DNA from: Bacillota bacterium
GTDB lineage: Bacteria; Bacillota; Limnochordia; Darwinibacteriales; Darwinibacteriaceae
NCBI GenBank assembly: GCA_012838305.1
Contig: DUPN01000116.1
Span: forward strand, 1-44,901
Direction: 5' to 3'
DNA: 44,901 nt
Part shown: positions 17,886 through 27,290 of the stretch, one piece after another
Layout: the number at the start of each line of letters is the position of its first letter
Numbering within the stretch: position 1 is the stretch's first letter
Made by a program: the position numbers and the translations under genes
The notes under the pieces: generated by a model
Seen by the model: only the letters and a program-made list of their open reading frames with translations
The model's database searches: none
Told to the model about the DNA's origin: nothing

Positions 17886-19505
17886 ATGAAAAGAGTAAAA
17901 AGTGTTGTAGTGTTGCTTATTGTCATGGTATTGGTTCTTCAATTAGGCCTGCACATGGCAGCGGCCAAAGATGTCGTCACCATGAACATCGGGTCCGATC
18001 CAAGGAGTGTGGATCCAGCCTTGGCCAGTACAACCAACGAGCATGTACTGGTCAACCAGCTATTTGAGGGTCTCACCAGGCAAGGGCCTGAGGGTATTGT
18101 GCCAGGCGTTGCCCGGGAATGGAGCTTTGATCAGGACACCAATACGTACACATTTGTCCTCAGGGACGCCCAATTTTCCAACGGAGATCCCATCACGGCT
18201 GAGGACTTTGTGTATTCCTGGAAGAGGGCCCTGGATCCCAGAACTGGATCAGAATATGCTTACCAGCTCTACTACATTAAGGGAGCCCAAGCCCTAAACG
18301 AAATCGATCTTGCCGCGGCCGACGCTGAAGAACAAATCCATGCCGCCCTGGAAACAGTTGGAGTAAGGGCTGTGGATGCGAAGACACTGGAAGTGACGTT
18401 GGAGGGTTTGGCACCGTATTTCTTGAGCCTTGTTGCTTTTCCCACCTACCATCCTGTGAACAAGAATGTTGTGGAAGAGAATCCCGACTGGGGGGCACAA
18501 GTCAGCTCCTTTGTGTCCAACGGGCCCTATGTGCTGCAAAGCTGGGTTCATGGCGAGAAGATTGTCTTGGTAAAAAATGAAAAGTATTGGGATCAGGATA
18601 CTGTCAGCATTGACCAGCTGGATTTTCTCATGATCGAGCAGGCCAATACGCAGCTGATCATGTGGGAAACGGGGCAGCTTGACATCACAACCGACAATCT
18701 CCCTGTGACAGAACTCGATCGTCTGGAAAAAGAGGGTGTGTTGAAGAAACAGCCTGTGATTGCCACCCGCTTCATTTTCCTCAATAACGAAAGAGCACCT
18801 TTTGACGATCCCAATGTGCGCAATGCCCTTTCCATGGCTCTAGACAGGGCAGCGATTACCCATAGCGTGATTAAGTCCGGTTCCACACCGGCCATCGCCT
18901 ACGTACCTCCAGGTATGCCAGAAGGTACGACGGATTTCCGGGAGGTAGGCGGTACCCTCATTGAAGAGGACGCAGCCAAAGCCAAGGCCCTCCTGGCCGA
19001 AGCCGGTTACCCTGAAGGGGCAGGATTCCCCGACATTGAGATTATGATCAGCGCCAATGAAAAGACCAAGGCTATTGCTGAAGCGTGCATTGAGATGTGG
19101 AAGAAGAACTTGAATATCACCACCATCGAGGTGCGTTCCGTTGAAAGTAAGATTGCCTCAGAGCGGCGGCGAGGTTTTGACTTCGACATGACGTTTAGTG
19201 GTTGGTATGGCGATTTTCTTGACCCCATGACCTTCTTAGAGCTGGCCACCAGCAAGAGCGGGCAGAACAGCATGCAGTATGCCAATCCAGAATTTGATCG
19301 CCTCATTGAAGAAGTAAACAGTAGTTCCGATGAACAAGAGCGTATGGCAAAAATGCACCAAGCAGAAGCCATCTTGATGAAGGATATGCCCCTCATTCCC
19401 ATTAATGTGGAGGGGAGCACATACCTATCCAATCCCCGTGTACAGGGTGTCTTCAGGAATATCCTAAACATGGTTGATTTCAAATGGGCGTACATTGCAC
19501 AGTAG
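17886..19505 (+). CDS. oppA: Oligopeptide ABC transporter substrate-binding protein (OppA family, SBP_bac_5)
   Basis: A 539-residue exported binding protein starting at an ATG preceded by GGAGG. The signal peptide covers about residues 1-27 (K-R-V-K start, long hydrophobic core, A-A-A-K-D). The mature protein opens with a family-5 signature (N-I-G-S-D-P-R-S-V-D-P) and has the characteristic blocks L-F-E-G-L-T, A-E-D-F-V-Y-S-W-K-R-A, S-N-G-P-Y and Y-V-P-P-G-M. Together these favour the OppA/peptide branch over nickel or sugar branches. It delivers peptides to the two permeases encoded immediately downstream. The signal peptide has no convincing lipobox cysteine, so a free periplasmic location fits a diderm cell. 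Confidence 0.9.
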   Translation: MKRVKSVVVLLIVMVLVLQLGLHMAAAKDVVTMNIGSDPRSVDPALASTTNEHVLVNQLFEGLTRQGPEGIVPGVAREWSFDQDTNTYTFVLRDAQFSNGDPITAEDFVYSWKRALDPRTGSEYAYQLYYIKGAQALNEIDLAAADAEEQIHAALETVGVRAVDAKTLEVTLEGLAPYFLSLVAFPTYHPVNKNVVEENPDWGAQVSSFVSNGPYVLQSWVHGEKIVLVKNEKYWDQDTVSIDQLDFLMIEQANTQLIMWETGQLDITTDNLPVTELDRLEKEGVLKKQPVIATRFIFLNNERAPFDDPNVRNALSMALDRAAITHSVIKSGSTPAIAYVPPGMPEGTTDFREVGGTLIEEDAAKAKALLAEAGYPEGAGFPDIEIMISANEKTKAIAEACIEMWKKNLNITTIEVRSVESKIASERRRGFDFDMTFSGWYGDFLDPMTFLELATSKSGQNSMQYANPEFDRLIEEVNSSSDEQERMAKMHQAEAILMKDMPLIPINVEGSTYLSNPRVQGVFRNILNMVDFKWAYIAQ

Positions 19506-19540
19506 TTGATTCATTGATGTAGATATGTTGAACTCATGGT

Positions 19541-19567
19541 CTGGGCACCGTATCTTGCGGTGCCCAG
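19541..19567 (+). other. Intra-operon hairpin between binding-protein and permease genes
   Basis: Perfect 10-bp stem (CTGGGCACCG / CGGTGCCCAG) with a 7-base loop and no T-run. It lies between oppA and the first permease, 35 bases after the oppA stop. Such hairpins usually protect the upstream mRNA or attenuate downstream transcription, raising binding-protein yield relative to the membrane parts; that role is inference. Confidence 0.7.
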
Positions 19568-19610
19568 ATGCTATACCTGGTGACAGGGATCGTATTGAGG
19601 AGTGAAAAGG

Positions 19611-20546
19611 ATGCTTCGGTACATACTCAAGCGGATTCTCATCGGGGTACTCGTCCTTTGGCTGATAGCCACGTTGACATTCTTCTTAGCACGAGCTATG
19701 CCTGGGGGACCTTTTACAAGAGAAAAGGCACTGCCCGAAGCCATTTTGAAGAACCTAAACGCACGGTACCATTTGGATGATCCCCTTTTAAAGCAATATG
19801 TAGATTACATTAAGAACATCGCACGGGGCGACTTTGGTCCCTCGTTTCGCTATCCTACCCAGACAGTCAACGACTTGATTGCCCGCGGCTTTCCCGTTTC
19901 GGCCACTATCGGTGCCCTCGCCCTGACTCTGGCGCTGCTTGTGGGGATTCCAGCTGGCATCATATCTGCGCTAAGGCAAAACCAATGGCAAGACGGCTTC
20001 TGGTTGTTTACGACCACAGTACTTATTTCCGTACCCAATTTTATCATTGCCACCCTCTTGATGTACGTGTTCGCTTATAAATTGCGATGGTTTCCACCGG
20101 CCCTGTGGGGCACCGCCAAGCAGGCTGTCTTACCCACCATTGCCCTGGCCGGATATCCCCTGGCCTTTGTGACAAAGTTGATGCGCTCCAGCGCGCTGGA
20201 GGTCATGGGGCAAGACTATATTCGCACCTGCAAAGCCAAGGGCATGCCCAGGTACATTCTCCTTTACCGGCATATGCTCAAGAATGCGATTCTGCCCGTT
20301 TTAACCATCTTGGGCCCTACCACCGCGAGCATTTTGATGGGGGGTCTTGTCATTGAAAAAATTTTCGCGATCCCAGGTTTAGGACAGCATCTGATCAATG
20401 GCATTTTCAACCGGGACTATACGGTGATCATGGGCTTAACGGTGTTTTATGCTTTCTTATTGATCACTGCAACCCTGTTAGTGGACATCTCCTATTGCTT
20501 GATCGATCCCCGCATCAGCCTGGCAGGAGGAACCAAAGATGAATGA
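19611..20546 (+). CDS. oppB: Peptide ABC transporter permease 1 (DppB/OppB family)
   Basis: A 311-residue inner-membrane permease. I chose the ATG at 19611 because GAGGAG lies 8 bases upstream and the protein then begins M-L-R-Y-I-L-K-R-I-L-I, typical of the family; a GTG at 19602 is possible. About six membrane segments are visible. The EAA loop (D-Y-I-R-T-C-K-A-K-G-M-P) that contacts the ATPases and the final D-P-R-I motif are present. The stop overlaps the next gene by 8 bases, indicating translational coupling. Confidence 0.9.
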   Translation: MLRYILKRILIGVLVLWLIATLTFFLARAMPGGPFTREKALPEAILKNLNARYHLDDPLLKQYVDYIKNIARGDFGPSFRYPTQTVNDLIARGFPVSATIGALALTLALLVGIPAGIISALRQNQWQDGFWLFTTTVLISVPNFIIATLLMYVFAYKLRWFPPALWGTAKQAVLPTIALAGYPLAFVTKLMRSSALEVMGQDYIRTCKAKGMPRYILLYRHMLKNAILPVLTILGPTTASILMGGLVIEKIFAIPGLGQHLINGIFNRDYTVIMGLTVFYAFLLITATLLVDISYCLIDPRISLAGGTKDE

Positions 20547-21447
20547 TACCCGCTTTCGCTTTGTAGATAAAAGGGACAAGGACATGAGCTTGTTTATGCG
20601 TCCAAGTGTTTCGTATTGGAAGGACGCTTGGCGCCGTTTCACCAAACACAAGATGGGTATGCTTGGTTTGATCATCGTTGGTTCCATGCTGTTGTTTGCC
20701 ATCATTGCCCCTTTTCTGACGGACAAGTCCTACAGTGATCAGAGTTTGATCGATGCCTACAAGCCTCCTGGACGAGAATATCTTATGGGAGCAGATAATC
20801 TGGGACGTGATGTTTTTGTCAAGATCGCCTACGGTGCAAGGATTTCCCTTAGCGTTGGCTTTGTCGCCACCATCATCTCTCTGATCATTGGCGTCTTATA
20901 CGGGGCCACCGCAGGATACTACGGGGGCTATGTCGGTGAAACCATGATGCGGGTCGTTGACTTGCTAGACAGTATTCCTTCGATGCTGTATGTGATTTTG
21001 TTGATGACCATACTCAAACCCGGACTAACCAATGTATATATCGTGCTTGGGGTCACAGGCTGGCTGGAGATGGCTCGCCTCGTGCGTGGAGAAGTGCTCA
21101 GCTTACGATCGAGAGAATTTGTTCTGGCAGCAAAAATATCGGGTGTGAAGCCTTTCAAGATCATGTTGAGATATCTGATCCCCAATGCCATGGGCCCCAT
21201 TATTGTATCCATGACCATTGGAATTCCTGGAGCAATATTTCTGGAGTCGTTTTTGAGCTTTATGGGCTTGGGAGTGTCTTCGCCCATGGCAAGCTGGGGT
21301 TCGATGGCATCGGAAGGCATCGAGGCCTTCCGTTCCCACCCCAATTTACTGTTCTTCCCGGCCATTTTTATCAGCACGACCATCCTCGGTTTTAACTTTT
21401 TAGGTGATGGCCTCAGGGACGCCCTAGATCCGAGGATGCGAAGGTAG
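20539..21447 (+). CDS. oppC: Peptide ABC transporter permease 2 (DppC/OppC family)
   Basis: A 302-residue permease starting at ATG with AGGAGG inside the end of the upstream gene. An N-terminal cytoplasmic segment and first helix (OppC_N-type; W-R-R-F-T-K-H-K-M-G-M-L-G) precede a periplasmic stretch with the G-A-D-N-L-G-R-D-V motif. The permease core follows, with its EAA loop around R-E-F-V-L-A-A-K-I-S-G-V, and the protein ends D-P-R-M-R-R. It pairs with the previous gene to form the heterodimeric channel. There are 11 bases to the first ATPase gene. Confidence 0.9.
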   Translation: MNDTRFRFVDKRDKDMSLFMRPSVSYWKDAWRRFTKHKMGMLGLIIVGSMLLFAIIAPFLTDKSYSDQSLIDAYKPPGREYLMGADNLGRDVFVKIAYGARISLSVGFVATIISLIIGVLYGATAGYYGGYVGETMMRVVDLLDSIPSMLYVILLMTILKPGLTNVYIVLGVTGWLEMARLVRGEVLSLRSREFVLAAKISGVKPFKIMLRYLIPNAMGPIIVSMTIGIPGAIFLESFLSFMGLGVSSPMASWGSMASEGIEAFRSHPNLLFFPAIFISTTILGFNFLGDGLRDALDPRMRR

Positions 21448-21458
21448 GAGGAGTCAAT

Positions 21459-22469
21459 GTGGCGGAAGCACTACTGGAAATACACGACCTAAACACCTCA
21501 TTTTTTACCCATCTCGGAGAAGTGAAGGCTGTATCCGATGTCTCCTTTGATGTTCGGTCCGGCGAGGTTGTGGCCGTGGTAGGAGAGTCGGGGAGTGGAA
21601 AAAGTGTAACAGCCCTCTCCATCATGAATCTTATCTCGGAGCCCGGTCGGATTGTGTCCGGTTCGATCCGCCTTGATGGCGATGAGCTTGTGCACAAGTC
21701 GGAGCAGGAAATGCAGCGGATCAGAGGCAAATCCATTGGGATGATCTTTCAAGACCCCATGACATCGCTCAATCCGGTCTTGACCATCGGTGTTCAGCTA
21801 GTTGAGATGCTGCGGTGGCACCAGAAGATGAGCAAGAGTGAGGCTCGCCAAAGAGCCGCTGAGATGTTGGGACTGGTGGGGCTGCCCCATCCTGAGCAGC
21901 GGCTAAAGCAGTACCCCCACGAGTTTTCAGGGGGCATGCGTCAGCGCGTCATGATCGCTATGGCTCTGATCTGCAACCCGAGACTCTTAATTGCAGATGA
22001 ACCCACAACCGCCCTGGATGTTACGATCCAGGCGCAAATCATGGACTTACTGAAAGATCTCAAAGATCGATTGGGTACATCCATTATTCTGATCACCCAT
22101 GATCTGGGCGTGGTGGCGGGTATGGCTGATCGAGTGATCGTGATGTATGCGGGTAGGATTGTGGAAACAGGCAGTGTCAGGGAGATCTTCTATGCACCAA
22201 AACACCCCTATACTTGGGGGCTTTTGAGAGCGGTACCGCGCCTAGATCTGGATCGCAAGAGGACACTGTACCCTATCCATGGGCAACCACCTGATCTGAT
22301 GATGGACCAGCGAGGTTGTGGATTTTACGATCGCTGCGATTATGCCCTAGAGGTCTGCAATGAAGAGAAGCCCGAATTCTTTCATCTTGAGGAAGGCCAC
22401 CGAGTTCGGTGCTGGCTGCTGCATCCCCAAGCTCCAAAAGTGGAACGAAAGGAGTGGGCAGATCAGTGA
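21459..22469 (+). CDS. oppD: Peptide ABC transporter ATPase 1 (OppD/DppD)
   Basis: A 336-residue cytoplasmic ATPase with a GTG start preceded by GGAGGAG. Visible motifs are Walker A (G-E-S-G-S-G-K-S, about residues 42-49), Q-loop Q98, ABC signature F-S-G-G-M-R-Q-R (about 156-163), Walker B with E181 (L-I-A-D-E-P) and switch H214. The C-terminal oligopeptide/dipeptide extension holds four cysteines (C-G-F-Y-D-R-C, then E-V-C and R-C-W), the pattern reported to bind an iron-sulfur cluster in some DppD/DppF proteins. Its TGA overlaps the GTG of the next ATPase. Confidence 0.92.
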   Translation: MAEALLEIHDLNTSFFTHLGEVKAVSDVSFDVRSGEVVAVVGESGSGKSVTALSIMNLISEPGRIVSGSIRLDGDELVHKSEQEMQRIRGKSIGMIFQDPMTSLNPVLTIGVQLVEMLRWHQKMSKSEARQRAAEMLGLVGLPHPEQRLKQYPHEFSGGMRQRVMIAMALICNPRLLIADEPTTALDVTIQAQIMDLLKDLKDRLGTSIILITHDLGVVAGMADRVIVMYAGRIVETGSVREIFYAPKHPYTWGLLRAVPRLDLDRKRTLYPIHGQPPDLMMDQRGCGFYDRCDYALEVCNEEKPEFFHLEEGHRVRCWLLHPQAPKVERKEWADQ

Positions 22470-23443
22470 ATCTAGCAGAAACATTAGTTGATGTCAACGA
22501 TCTCAGGATGCACTTTCGGATCAGCAGCGGTTTTTTCAAAAGGCAAAGCGTCTATCTAAAGGCTGTTGATGGGGTATCCTTCAGCATCAAAAGGGGCGAG
22601 ACCCTAGGGCTGGTCGGTGAATCAGGCTGTGGCAAAACAACAGTTGGCCGCTGTATTACTCGTTTGTATAACATCACCTCTGGTTCGATCGTCTTTCGAG
22701 GAACCGATATTTCGCGCTTAAGCGAAAGGGAACTCGCCCCGCATCGTCGCTACATGCACATGATTTTTCAGGATCCCTATGCATCGCTTAATCCCAGGAT
22801 GACGGTGTCGGATATTATCCTCGAACCCCTCCTAGCCCATGGTGTGGGTGCAAAAAAGGAGCGGAATGATAGAGTAAGCGAGCTGCTGGAAATGGTCGGC
22901 CTCAATTCGGAGCAGGCTTCCCGGTTTCCCCATGAGTTTTCTGGAGGGCAGCGCCAGCGCATCGGCATCGCCCGCTCCTTGGCATCGGAACCGGAGTTCA
23001 TCATTGCGGACGAACCCATTTCAGCATTGGATGTCTCCATTCAAGCGCAGGTTGTCAACCTGTTAGAGGAATTGCAGGATCGGTTGGGCTTGACGTATCT
23101 GTTCATCGCCCATGATCTGTCCATGGTCAAACACATTTCTGATCGGGTCGGTGTGATGTATCTGGGGAGAATTGTGGAGTTAACCGATTCCGGCGAACTC
23201 TACCGCAATCCCCTACACCCTTACACAAGGGCGTTAATGTCCGCTATTCCCATACCCGATCCAGATCTGGAGCAGAGTCGCAAGAGGGTTATCCTGGCTG
23301 GGGATGTACCCAGTCCGATTGATCCGCCTTCGGGCTGCAGTTTTCGAACAAGGTGTGCCTTGGCCCAGGATCAGTGTGCCCTGGAGACTCCTGAACTAGA
23401 GGAAGCGGTCAGTGGACACTTTGTCGCTTGTCATCTCGTCTGA
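22466..23443 (+). CDS. oppF: Peptide ABC transporter ATPase 2 (OppF/DppF)
   Basis: A 325-residue ATPase. I chose the GTG at 22466, which overlaps the upstream TGA (GTGA), because it follows AAAGGAG and gives a family-like N-terminus; a longer in-frame version would run deep into the upstream gene. Walker A (G-E-S-G-C-G-K-T-T) is at about 51-59, and the Q-loop [11 protein letters not shown], signature F-S-G-G-Q-R-Q-R and Walker B I-I-A-D-E-P are present. The C-terminal oligopeptide domain has the cysteine set G-C-S-F-R-T-R-C ... Q-C ... A-C-H. It is the second half of the heterodimeric motor. Confidence 0.92.
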   Translation: MNLAETLVDVNDLRMHFRISSGFFKRQSVYLKAVDGVSFSIKRGETLGLVGESGCGKTTVGRCITRLYNITSGSIVFRGTDISRLSERELAPHRRYMHMIFQDPYASLNPRMTVSDIILEPLLAHGVGAKKERNDRVSELLEMVGLNSEQASRFPHEFSGGQRQRIGIARSLASEPEFIIADEPISALDVSIQAQVVNLLEELQDRLGLTYLFIAHDLSMVKHISDRVGVMYLGRIVELTDSGELYRNPLHPYTRALMSAIPIPDPDLEQSRKRVILAGDVPSPIDPPSGCSFRTRCALAQDQCALETPELEEAVSGHFVACHLV

Positions 23444-23463
23444 ATATGTAAGGGGGCAGTGGT

Positions 23464-24747
23464 ATGAATAGGATCGCCCTCACTCACCTGCGTCTCCTTG
23501 ATGGGGTTACCAGGGAGGCCCAAGATGATGTTGTCCTCATCATCCAGGGAAAACGCATTGCATGGATTGGACCAAGGGATGCTTGCAGTTTACACTGCAG
23601 CGATCGGGTCTATGACCTGCAGGGGGCCTATGTTTTACCCGGACTGTGGGACATGCACTCGCACTTGGATTTTCGTCTGATCCCAGATAGTGCAGGTCAG
23701 CCCTCTTTGGCTGAAAGCACGCTGTTCGCTTACCGCAGAGCGCTCACCTGCCTCGATGCCGGCGTTACGTCCCTGCGTGTGGTGGGCACCCAGGGGGGCT
23801 TGGATTTTGCCCTGCGAGACGGTATCAACTGTGGGGAATACCTAGGACCCAGGATCTTCACGGCTGGGCCAGGCCTTGCTTCCACTGGCGGGCATGGCGC
23901 TATCCAAGGCCAGGGCTATGATGGCCCGTATGAATTTCGGCGAGCCGCTCGGGACGTGGTCTATCAAGGCGCGGATCTTGTGAAGGTTATGGTCACGGGG
24001 GGAATTGTCGGTCGACACGAGGCCTTTGATGCGCTGCAGACCATGGGTGACGAAGTGCAAGCTGCCGTTGAGGTCGCGCACCTTTGGGGCCGACATGTGG
24101 CTGGACACATTGCTTCGGCTCAAGCAGCCGTGATGTGCGCTGAGCTTGGTATGGACACAATCGAACATGGCTACGCCCTGGATCGACATGCCCTGCAGGT
24201 GATGAAGGATCATGGTGTCATCTATGTCCCCACCCTTGTGGTTACAGATGATCCTAGCTATTGGAGTGAGGTTGGTCTGCCAGATTGGGCTGTGACCAAG
24301 GTGAAACAAGCAGCTAAGTCGCACCGACGTGCAGTAGAGACAGCCCTGGAGATGGGTGTCCCCATCGCTCTAGGGAGCGATCTTCCTACACCTTTTGTCA
24401 ACGGAACCATTGGCGTGGTGAGGGAAATGGAAGCTTTGGCCAAGCTCGGTGCTGCTCCCCGGGATCTGATTGTCTGGGCGACACAAACTCCTGCCCTCCT
24501 CTTTGGACTGGCTCGCGATCTAGGGACACTGGAAACGGGTAAACTGGCGGATCTAATCGCCGTTCCCCAGGATCCTTACTCTGCTGTCCGACACCTCAAC
24601 GATGTGCGTTTCGTGATGAAGGATGGCCGGGTTATCCGGGACATCCTAACAAACTCGGCGGGATCTCCCCTCTTGGCAGGGTATCTAGAGCATGAGCGAA
24701 AGGAACGAGTGGAACATGGTAGTAGAAAAGATGATTCCTGCCTTTAG
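23464..24747 (+). CDS. Metal-dependent amidohydrolase, Xaa-Pro/Xaa-Arg dipeptidase-like
   Basis: A 427-residue TIM-barrel amidohydrolase with a flanking beta-sandwich. The binuclear subtype-I ligand set is visible: H65-x-H67 (D-M-H-S-H), carboxylated-lysine candidate K174 (L-V-K-V-M-V-T-G-G), H215 (A-G-H-I), H235 (I-E-H-G) and D306 (L-G-S-D). The P-G-L-W-D-M-H-S-H start and the (T/S)-G-G-H-G and K-V-M-V-T-G-G blocks are typical of the prolidase/carboxypeptidase-like members that split dipeptides (the Sgx9260/Cc2672 group). Position between the peptide importer and an aminotransferase supports dipeptide hydrolysis, although an imidazolonepropionase-like or other lactam substrate cannot be excluded. 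It overlaps the next gene by about 30 bases. Confidence 0.8.
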   Translation: MNRIALTHLRLLDGVTREAQDDVVLIIQGKRIAWIGPRDACSLHCSDRVYDLQGAYVLPGLWDMHSHLDFRLIPDSAGQPSLAESTLFAYRRALTCLDAGVTSLRVVGTQGGLDFALRDGINCGEYLGPRIFTAGPGLASTGGHGAIQGQGYDGPYEFRRAARDVVYQGADLVKVMVTGGIVGRHEAFDALQTMGDEVQAAVEVAHLWGRHVAGHIASAQAAVMCAELGMDTIEHGYALDRHALQVMKDHGVIYVPTLVVTDDPSYWSEVGLPDWAVTKVKQAAKSHRRAVETALEMGVPIALGSDLPTPFVNGTIGVVREMEALAKLGAAPRDLIVWATQTPALLFGLARDLGTLETGKLADLIAVPQDPYSAVRHLNDVRFVMKDGRVIRDILTNSAGSPLLAGYLEHERKERVEHGSRKDDSCL

Positions 24748-25924
24748 GAAGGCTGAGGGAGGGCTATTCTCCAAGGTAGAGAAGGCGGATGTGGGAGATG
24801 CAGTATTGAAAATTGCTGAACGGGGCGGAGCTCTCATGGCCTGGGCCGACCCATTCTATCCCCTACCCTCCATGCCCTCCCATGTGGGCCGGGCGATGAT
24901 AGAGTGCATTGAAAGCGGCTTTGCGAGTCACTATACTCCTCCCATTGGCCATGGCGAACTTAAGGCGGAGATTGCCAAGAAGCTGAAGAAGGTCAATGGA
25001 ATTGATGCTGTGCCGCAGCGCAACATTTTGGTGACGCCAGGATCCGATTCCGGTTTGTTCTTTGCCATGCTGCCCTTTATCACAAATGGTGATGAAGTGA
25101 TGGTTATTGATCCTAGCTACCCCAATAATTTCCAAAATACGGAGATTCTTGGTGGGGTTGTGGTGCGAATCCCGGTGTATATGGAAGACGAGTTTCAGTT
25201 TCGCATCGAGGAGTTTGAAGAAAGGCTAAGCGCAAAGACCAAAATGATTGTCTTAACAAATCCCAATAACCCCACAACAGCCGTCTATCGCAGAGACAGA
25301 CTCCTCGCTTTAGCCGAATTTGCCATCAAGCATGATCTGATTGTCGTGGTAGACCAGGCCTTTGAACAACCTTGCTTTGATGGTCTGGAAATGGTCTCCA
25401 TCGCCACCTTGCCGGGTATGTGGGAGCGGACGATATCCGTCTTTTCCCTCTCAAAAGGTATGGGGCTCAGTGGTCTGCGGGTTGGCTATATCGTGGCGGA
25501 TGATGCAGTCATCGACAAAATGTACGGAACAGCCGTTGCCGTGCTGGGAGCTACAAATACGGCTGCTCAAATGGGAGCGATCGCGGCTTTGCGAGATGAC
25601 CGCTATACTGAGGCCTATTTTCGAAGTTTCGATCGCAGGCGGAAAATCGTCTTTGAGCACCTCCATGATCTACCGGGAGTCTCTATGCGTCTGGCCGAAT
25701 CCGGCTTTCTCTCTTGGATCAATGTCTCCGAGCTTGGCTCAGGGAGTGAGGTTGCTCTGTATCTGAATAGGGAAGCCTTGGTGGCTGTGAACGCTGGCGA
25801 TTCCTATGGTCATGAGGGGAAGGACTACATCCGTGTGGTCCATGGCGTGATGCATGAGGCGGAGTTGGAGGAGGCTGCCAGGCGTATGCGGGCCGCTCTG
25901 CTCAGACTGGCCAAAACGAAGTAA
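24716..25924 (+). CDS. PLP-dependent aminotransferase (class I/II)
   Basis: A 402-residue fold-type I aminotransferase. I chose the ATG at 24716 because AAGGA precedes it; an ATG at 24692 is in frame but lacks a ribosome site. Visible motifs are N-P-N-N-P (about 182-186), D213 that pairs with the pyridine nitrogen, the PLP-binding K247 in S-L-S-K-G-M-G-L-S-G-L-R-V-G-Y, and a C-terminal I-R-V-V-H-G arginine for the substrate carboxylate. The usual Asp-x-x-Tyr is D-Q-A-F (F216), so the tyrosine hydroxyl near O3' is absent. It would convert amino acids released from peptides to 2-oxo acids; a C-S lyase or beta-lyase role is possible. Start overlaps the upstream amidohydrolase. Confidence 0.85.
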   Translation: MVVEKMIPAFRKAEGGLFSKVEKADVGDAVLKIAERGGALMAWADPFYPLPSMPSHVGRAMIECIESGFASHYTPPIGHGELKAEIAKKLKKVNGIDAVPQRNILVTPGSDSGLFFAMLPFITNGDEVMVIDPSYPNNFQNTEILGGVVVRIPVYMEDEFQFRIEEFEERLSAKTKMIVLTNPNNPTTAVYRRDRLLALAEFAIKHDLIVVVDQAFEQPCFDGLEMVSIATLPGMWERTISVFSLSKGMGLSGLRVGYIVADDAVIDKMYGTAVAVLGATNTAAQMGAIAALRDDRYTEAYFRSFDRRRKIVFEHLHDLPGVSMRLAESGFLSWINVSELGSGSEVALYLNREALVAVNAGDSYGHEGKDYIRVVHGVMHEAELEEAARRMRAALLRLAKTK

Positions 25925-25946
25925 ACAGGGACGGGAGGAAGCACAT

Positions 25947-27245
25947 ATGCGTGCAGAATTGCTGGAGAGGTTGCGCATCAAGCTCAAGAAGGCCGATTTG
26001 CTTCCCTTGAGAAACCAAGCGGATTTGAGTACCAGGATCCTCAAAGAGAGGCTGGAAGTGGTGCTGCCTTGGGCCATGGAACAATCGGGCTTTGATTTTT
26101 GGCTGGTGGCAGCGAGAGAAAATGGGCGAGATCCCGTTTTAAAAACTCTTTACCCCTGGGACATGTACGATGTGCGGCGCCTTGGTATGTTGGCCTTTTA
26201 TCGTCAACCTCAGACAGGGAACATCCGCAAAATGATGATGGGCCCCCACTCGCCCGAGATGGAAGGTATCTATGAGAGCGTTCAGCGTCCCGAGGAAGAT
26301 GTCTGGGATACTCTCCGCCGCGTTATTCGAGAATGCAATCCAAGAAAAATCGCCATCAATCGCAGCTTTATCGATGGGTTCTGCGATGGACTGACATCCA
26401 CGCTGTATGAGCAAATCAAGGACACCCTTCTAGCTGATGCCGCCAAACTCTGTGATGGTGAATCCCTTACAACCCGTTGGCTGCAGAGGGTTTCCCCCCT
26501 GGAAAAAGAAGTGATGAGAACCCTGGTGAATGTAACCCACGAGATTATCAACTACTCCTTTTCCTCCAAAGTGATTAAGGTTGGGGAAACCACGACCACC
26601 GATGTGGAATGGTTTATGCGTGAGCTCATTTGTGAGCTGGGTTTCCTCTACTGGTTTGGTCCCGATGTGGATTTGCAGCGAAGGGGAAGTCCCATTTCGC
26701 GCATGTTCAATGAAGTGATTTTGCCTGGAGATCTCCTGCACTGTGATATTGGTCTGACTGGGACGCATATCCAGTTCCACACCGATCTGCAGTGGGTGGC
26801 CTATGTCTTGGGTCCAGACGAAACAGAAGCGCCAGAAGAGTTTGCAAACCTTTTAACAAAAGGAAACAGGCTTCAGGACATTGTTCGGGAAAGTATCCGA
26901 GTATGTGCAACGGGAAACGAGGCATTTTTGCGCTCGATTCGTTTGGCGCAGGATGAAGGGCTCAACCCGATGGTGTACACCCATCCCATCGGCACATTCG
27001 GCCATGGCGCAGGACCCCGCATTGGGCAGTACGGCAACCAGGTGGCCGCTCCTGGTCCCGGGGAACGCCCCATTGAGGATAAAACCTTCTATGCTTTGGA
27101 GCTGAATGTGGCAGAGCCGATCAAGATCTGGGATGACCAGCTGGTCTATATGTACCTTGAGGAAGACATCTGTAAGGACGGACGTGTGGATTTTCTTGAC
27201 GGCAGACAAGAGGAACTAATCCTAATCGGATCGGAAGAAGCATGA
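25947..27245 (+). CDS. Divergent M24-family metallopeptidase-like protein
   Basis: A 432-residue protein. I chose the ATG at 25947, preceded by GGGAGGAAG, over a longer frame that would overlap the aminotransferase. The pita-bread domain is recognisable: a C-D267-I-G stretch, F-H-T-D280, a H-P-I-G-T-F-G-H353-G stretch, E385 (A-L-E-L-N-V) and E405/E406 (Y-L-E-E-D) can supply the dinuclear metal site. The first two aspartates are 13 residues apart instead of 11, and the N-terminal half shares little with the operon's first M24 protein. It is therefore a separate paralogue with a probably different substrate: proline dipeptidase, creatinase-like, or catalytically altered. Confidence 0.75.
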   Translation: MRAELLERLRIKLKKADLLPLRNQADLSTRILKERLEVVLPWAMEQSGFDFWLVAARENGRDPVLKTLYPWDMYDVRRLGMLAFYRQPQTGNIRKMMMGPHSPEMEGIYESVQRPEEDVWDTLRRVIRECNPRKIAINRSFIDGFCDGLTSTLYEQIKDTLLADAAKLCDGESLTTRWLQRVSPLEKEVMRTLVNVTHEIINYSFSSKVIKVGETTTTDVEWFMRELICELGFLYWFGPDVDLQRRGSPISRMFNEVILPGDLLHCDIGLTGTHIQFHTDLQWVAYVLGPDETEAPEEFANLLTKGNRLQDIVRESIRVCATGNEAFLRSIRLAQDEGLNPMVYTHPIGTFGHGAGPRIGQYGNQVAAPGPGERPIEDKTFYALELNVAEPIKIWDDQLVYMYLEEDICKDGRVDFLDGRQEELILIGSEEA

Positions 27246-27290
27246 AAACTGCGGCGCCTTGCATCTTAAGGAAAGAAGGGAGGGGGAATG

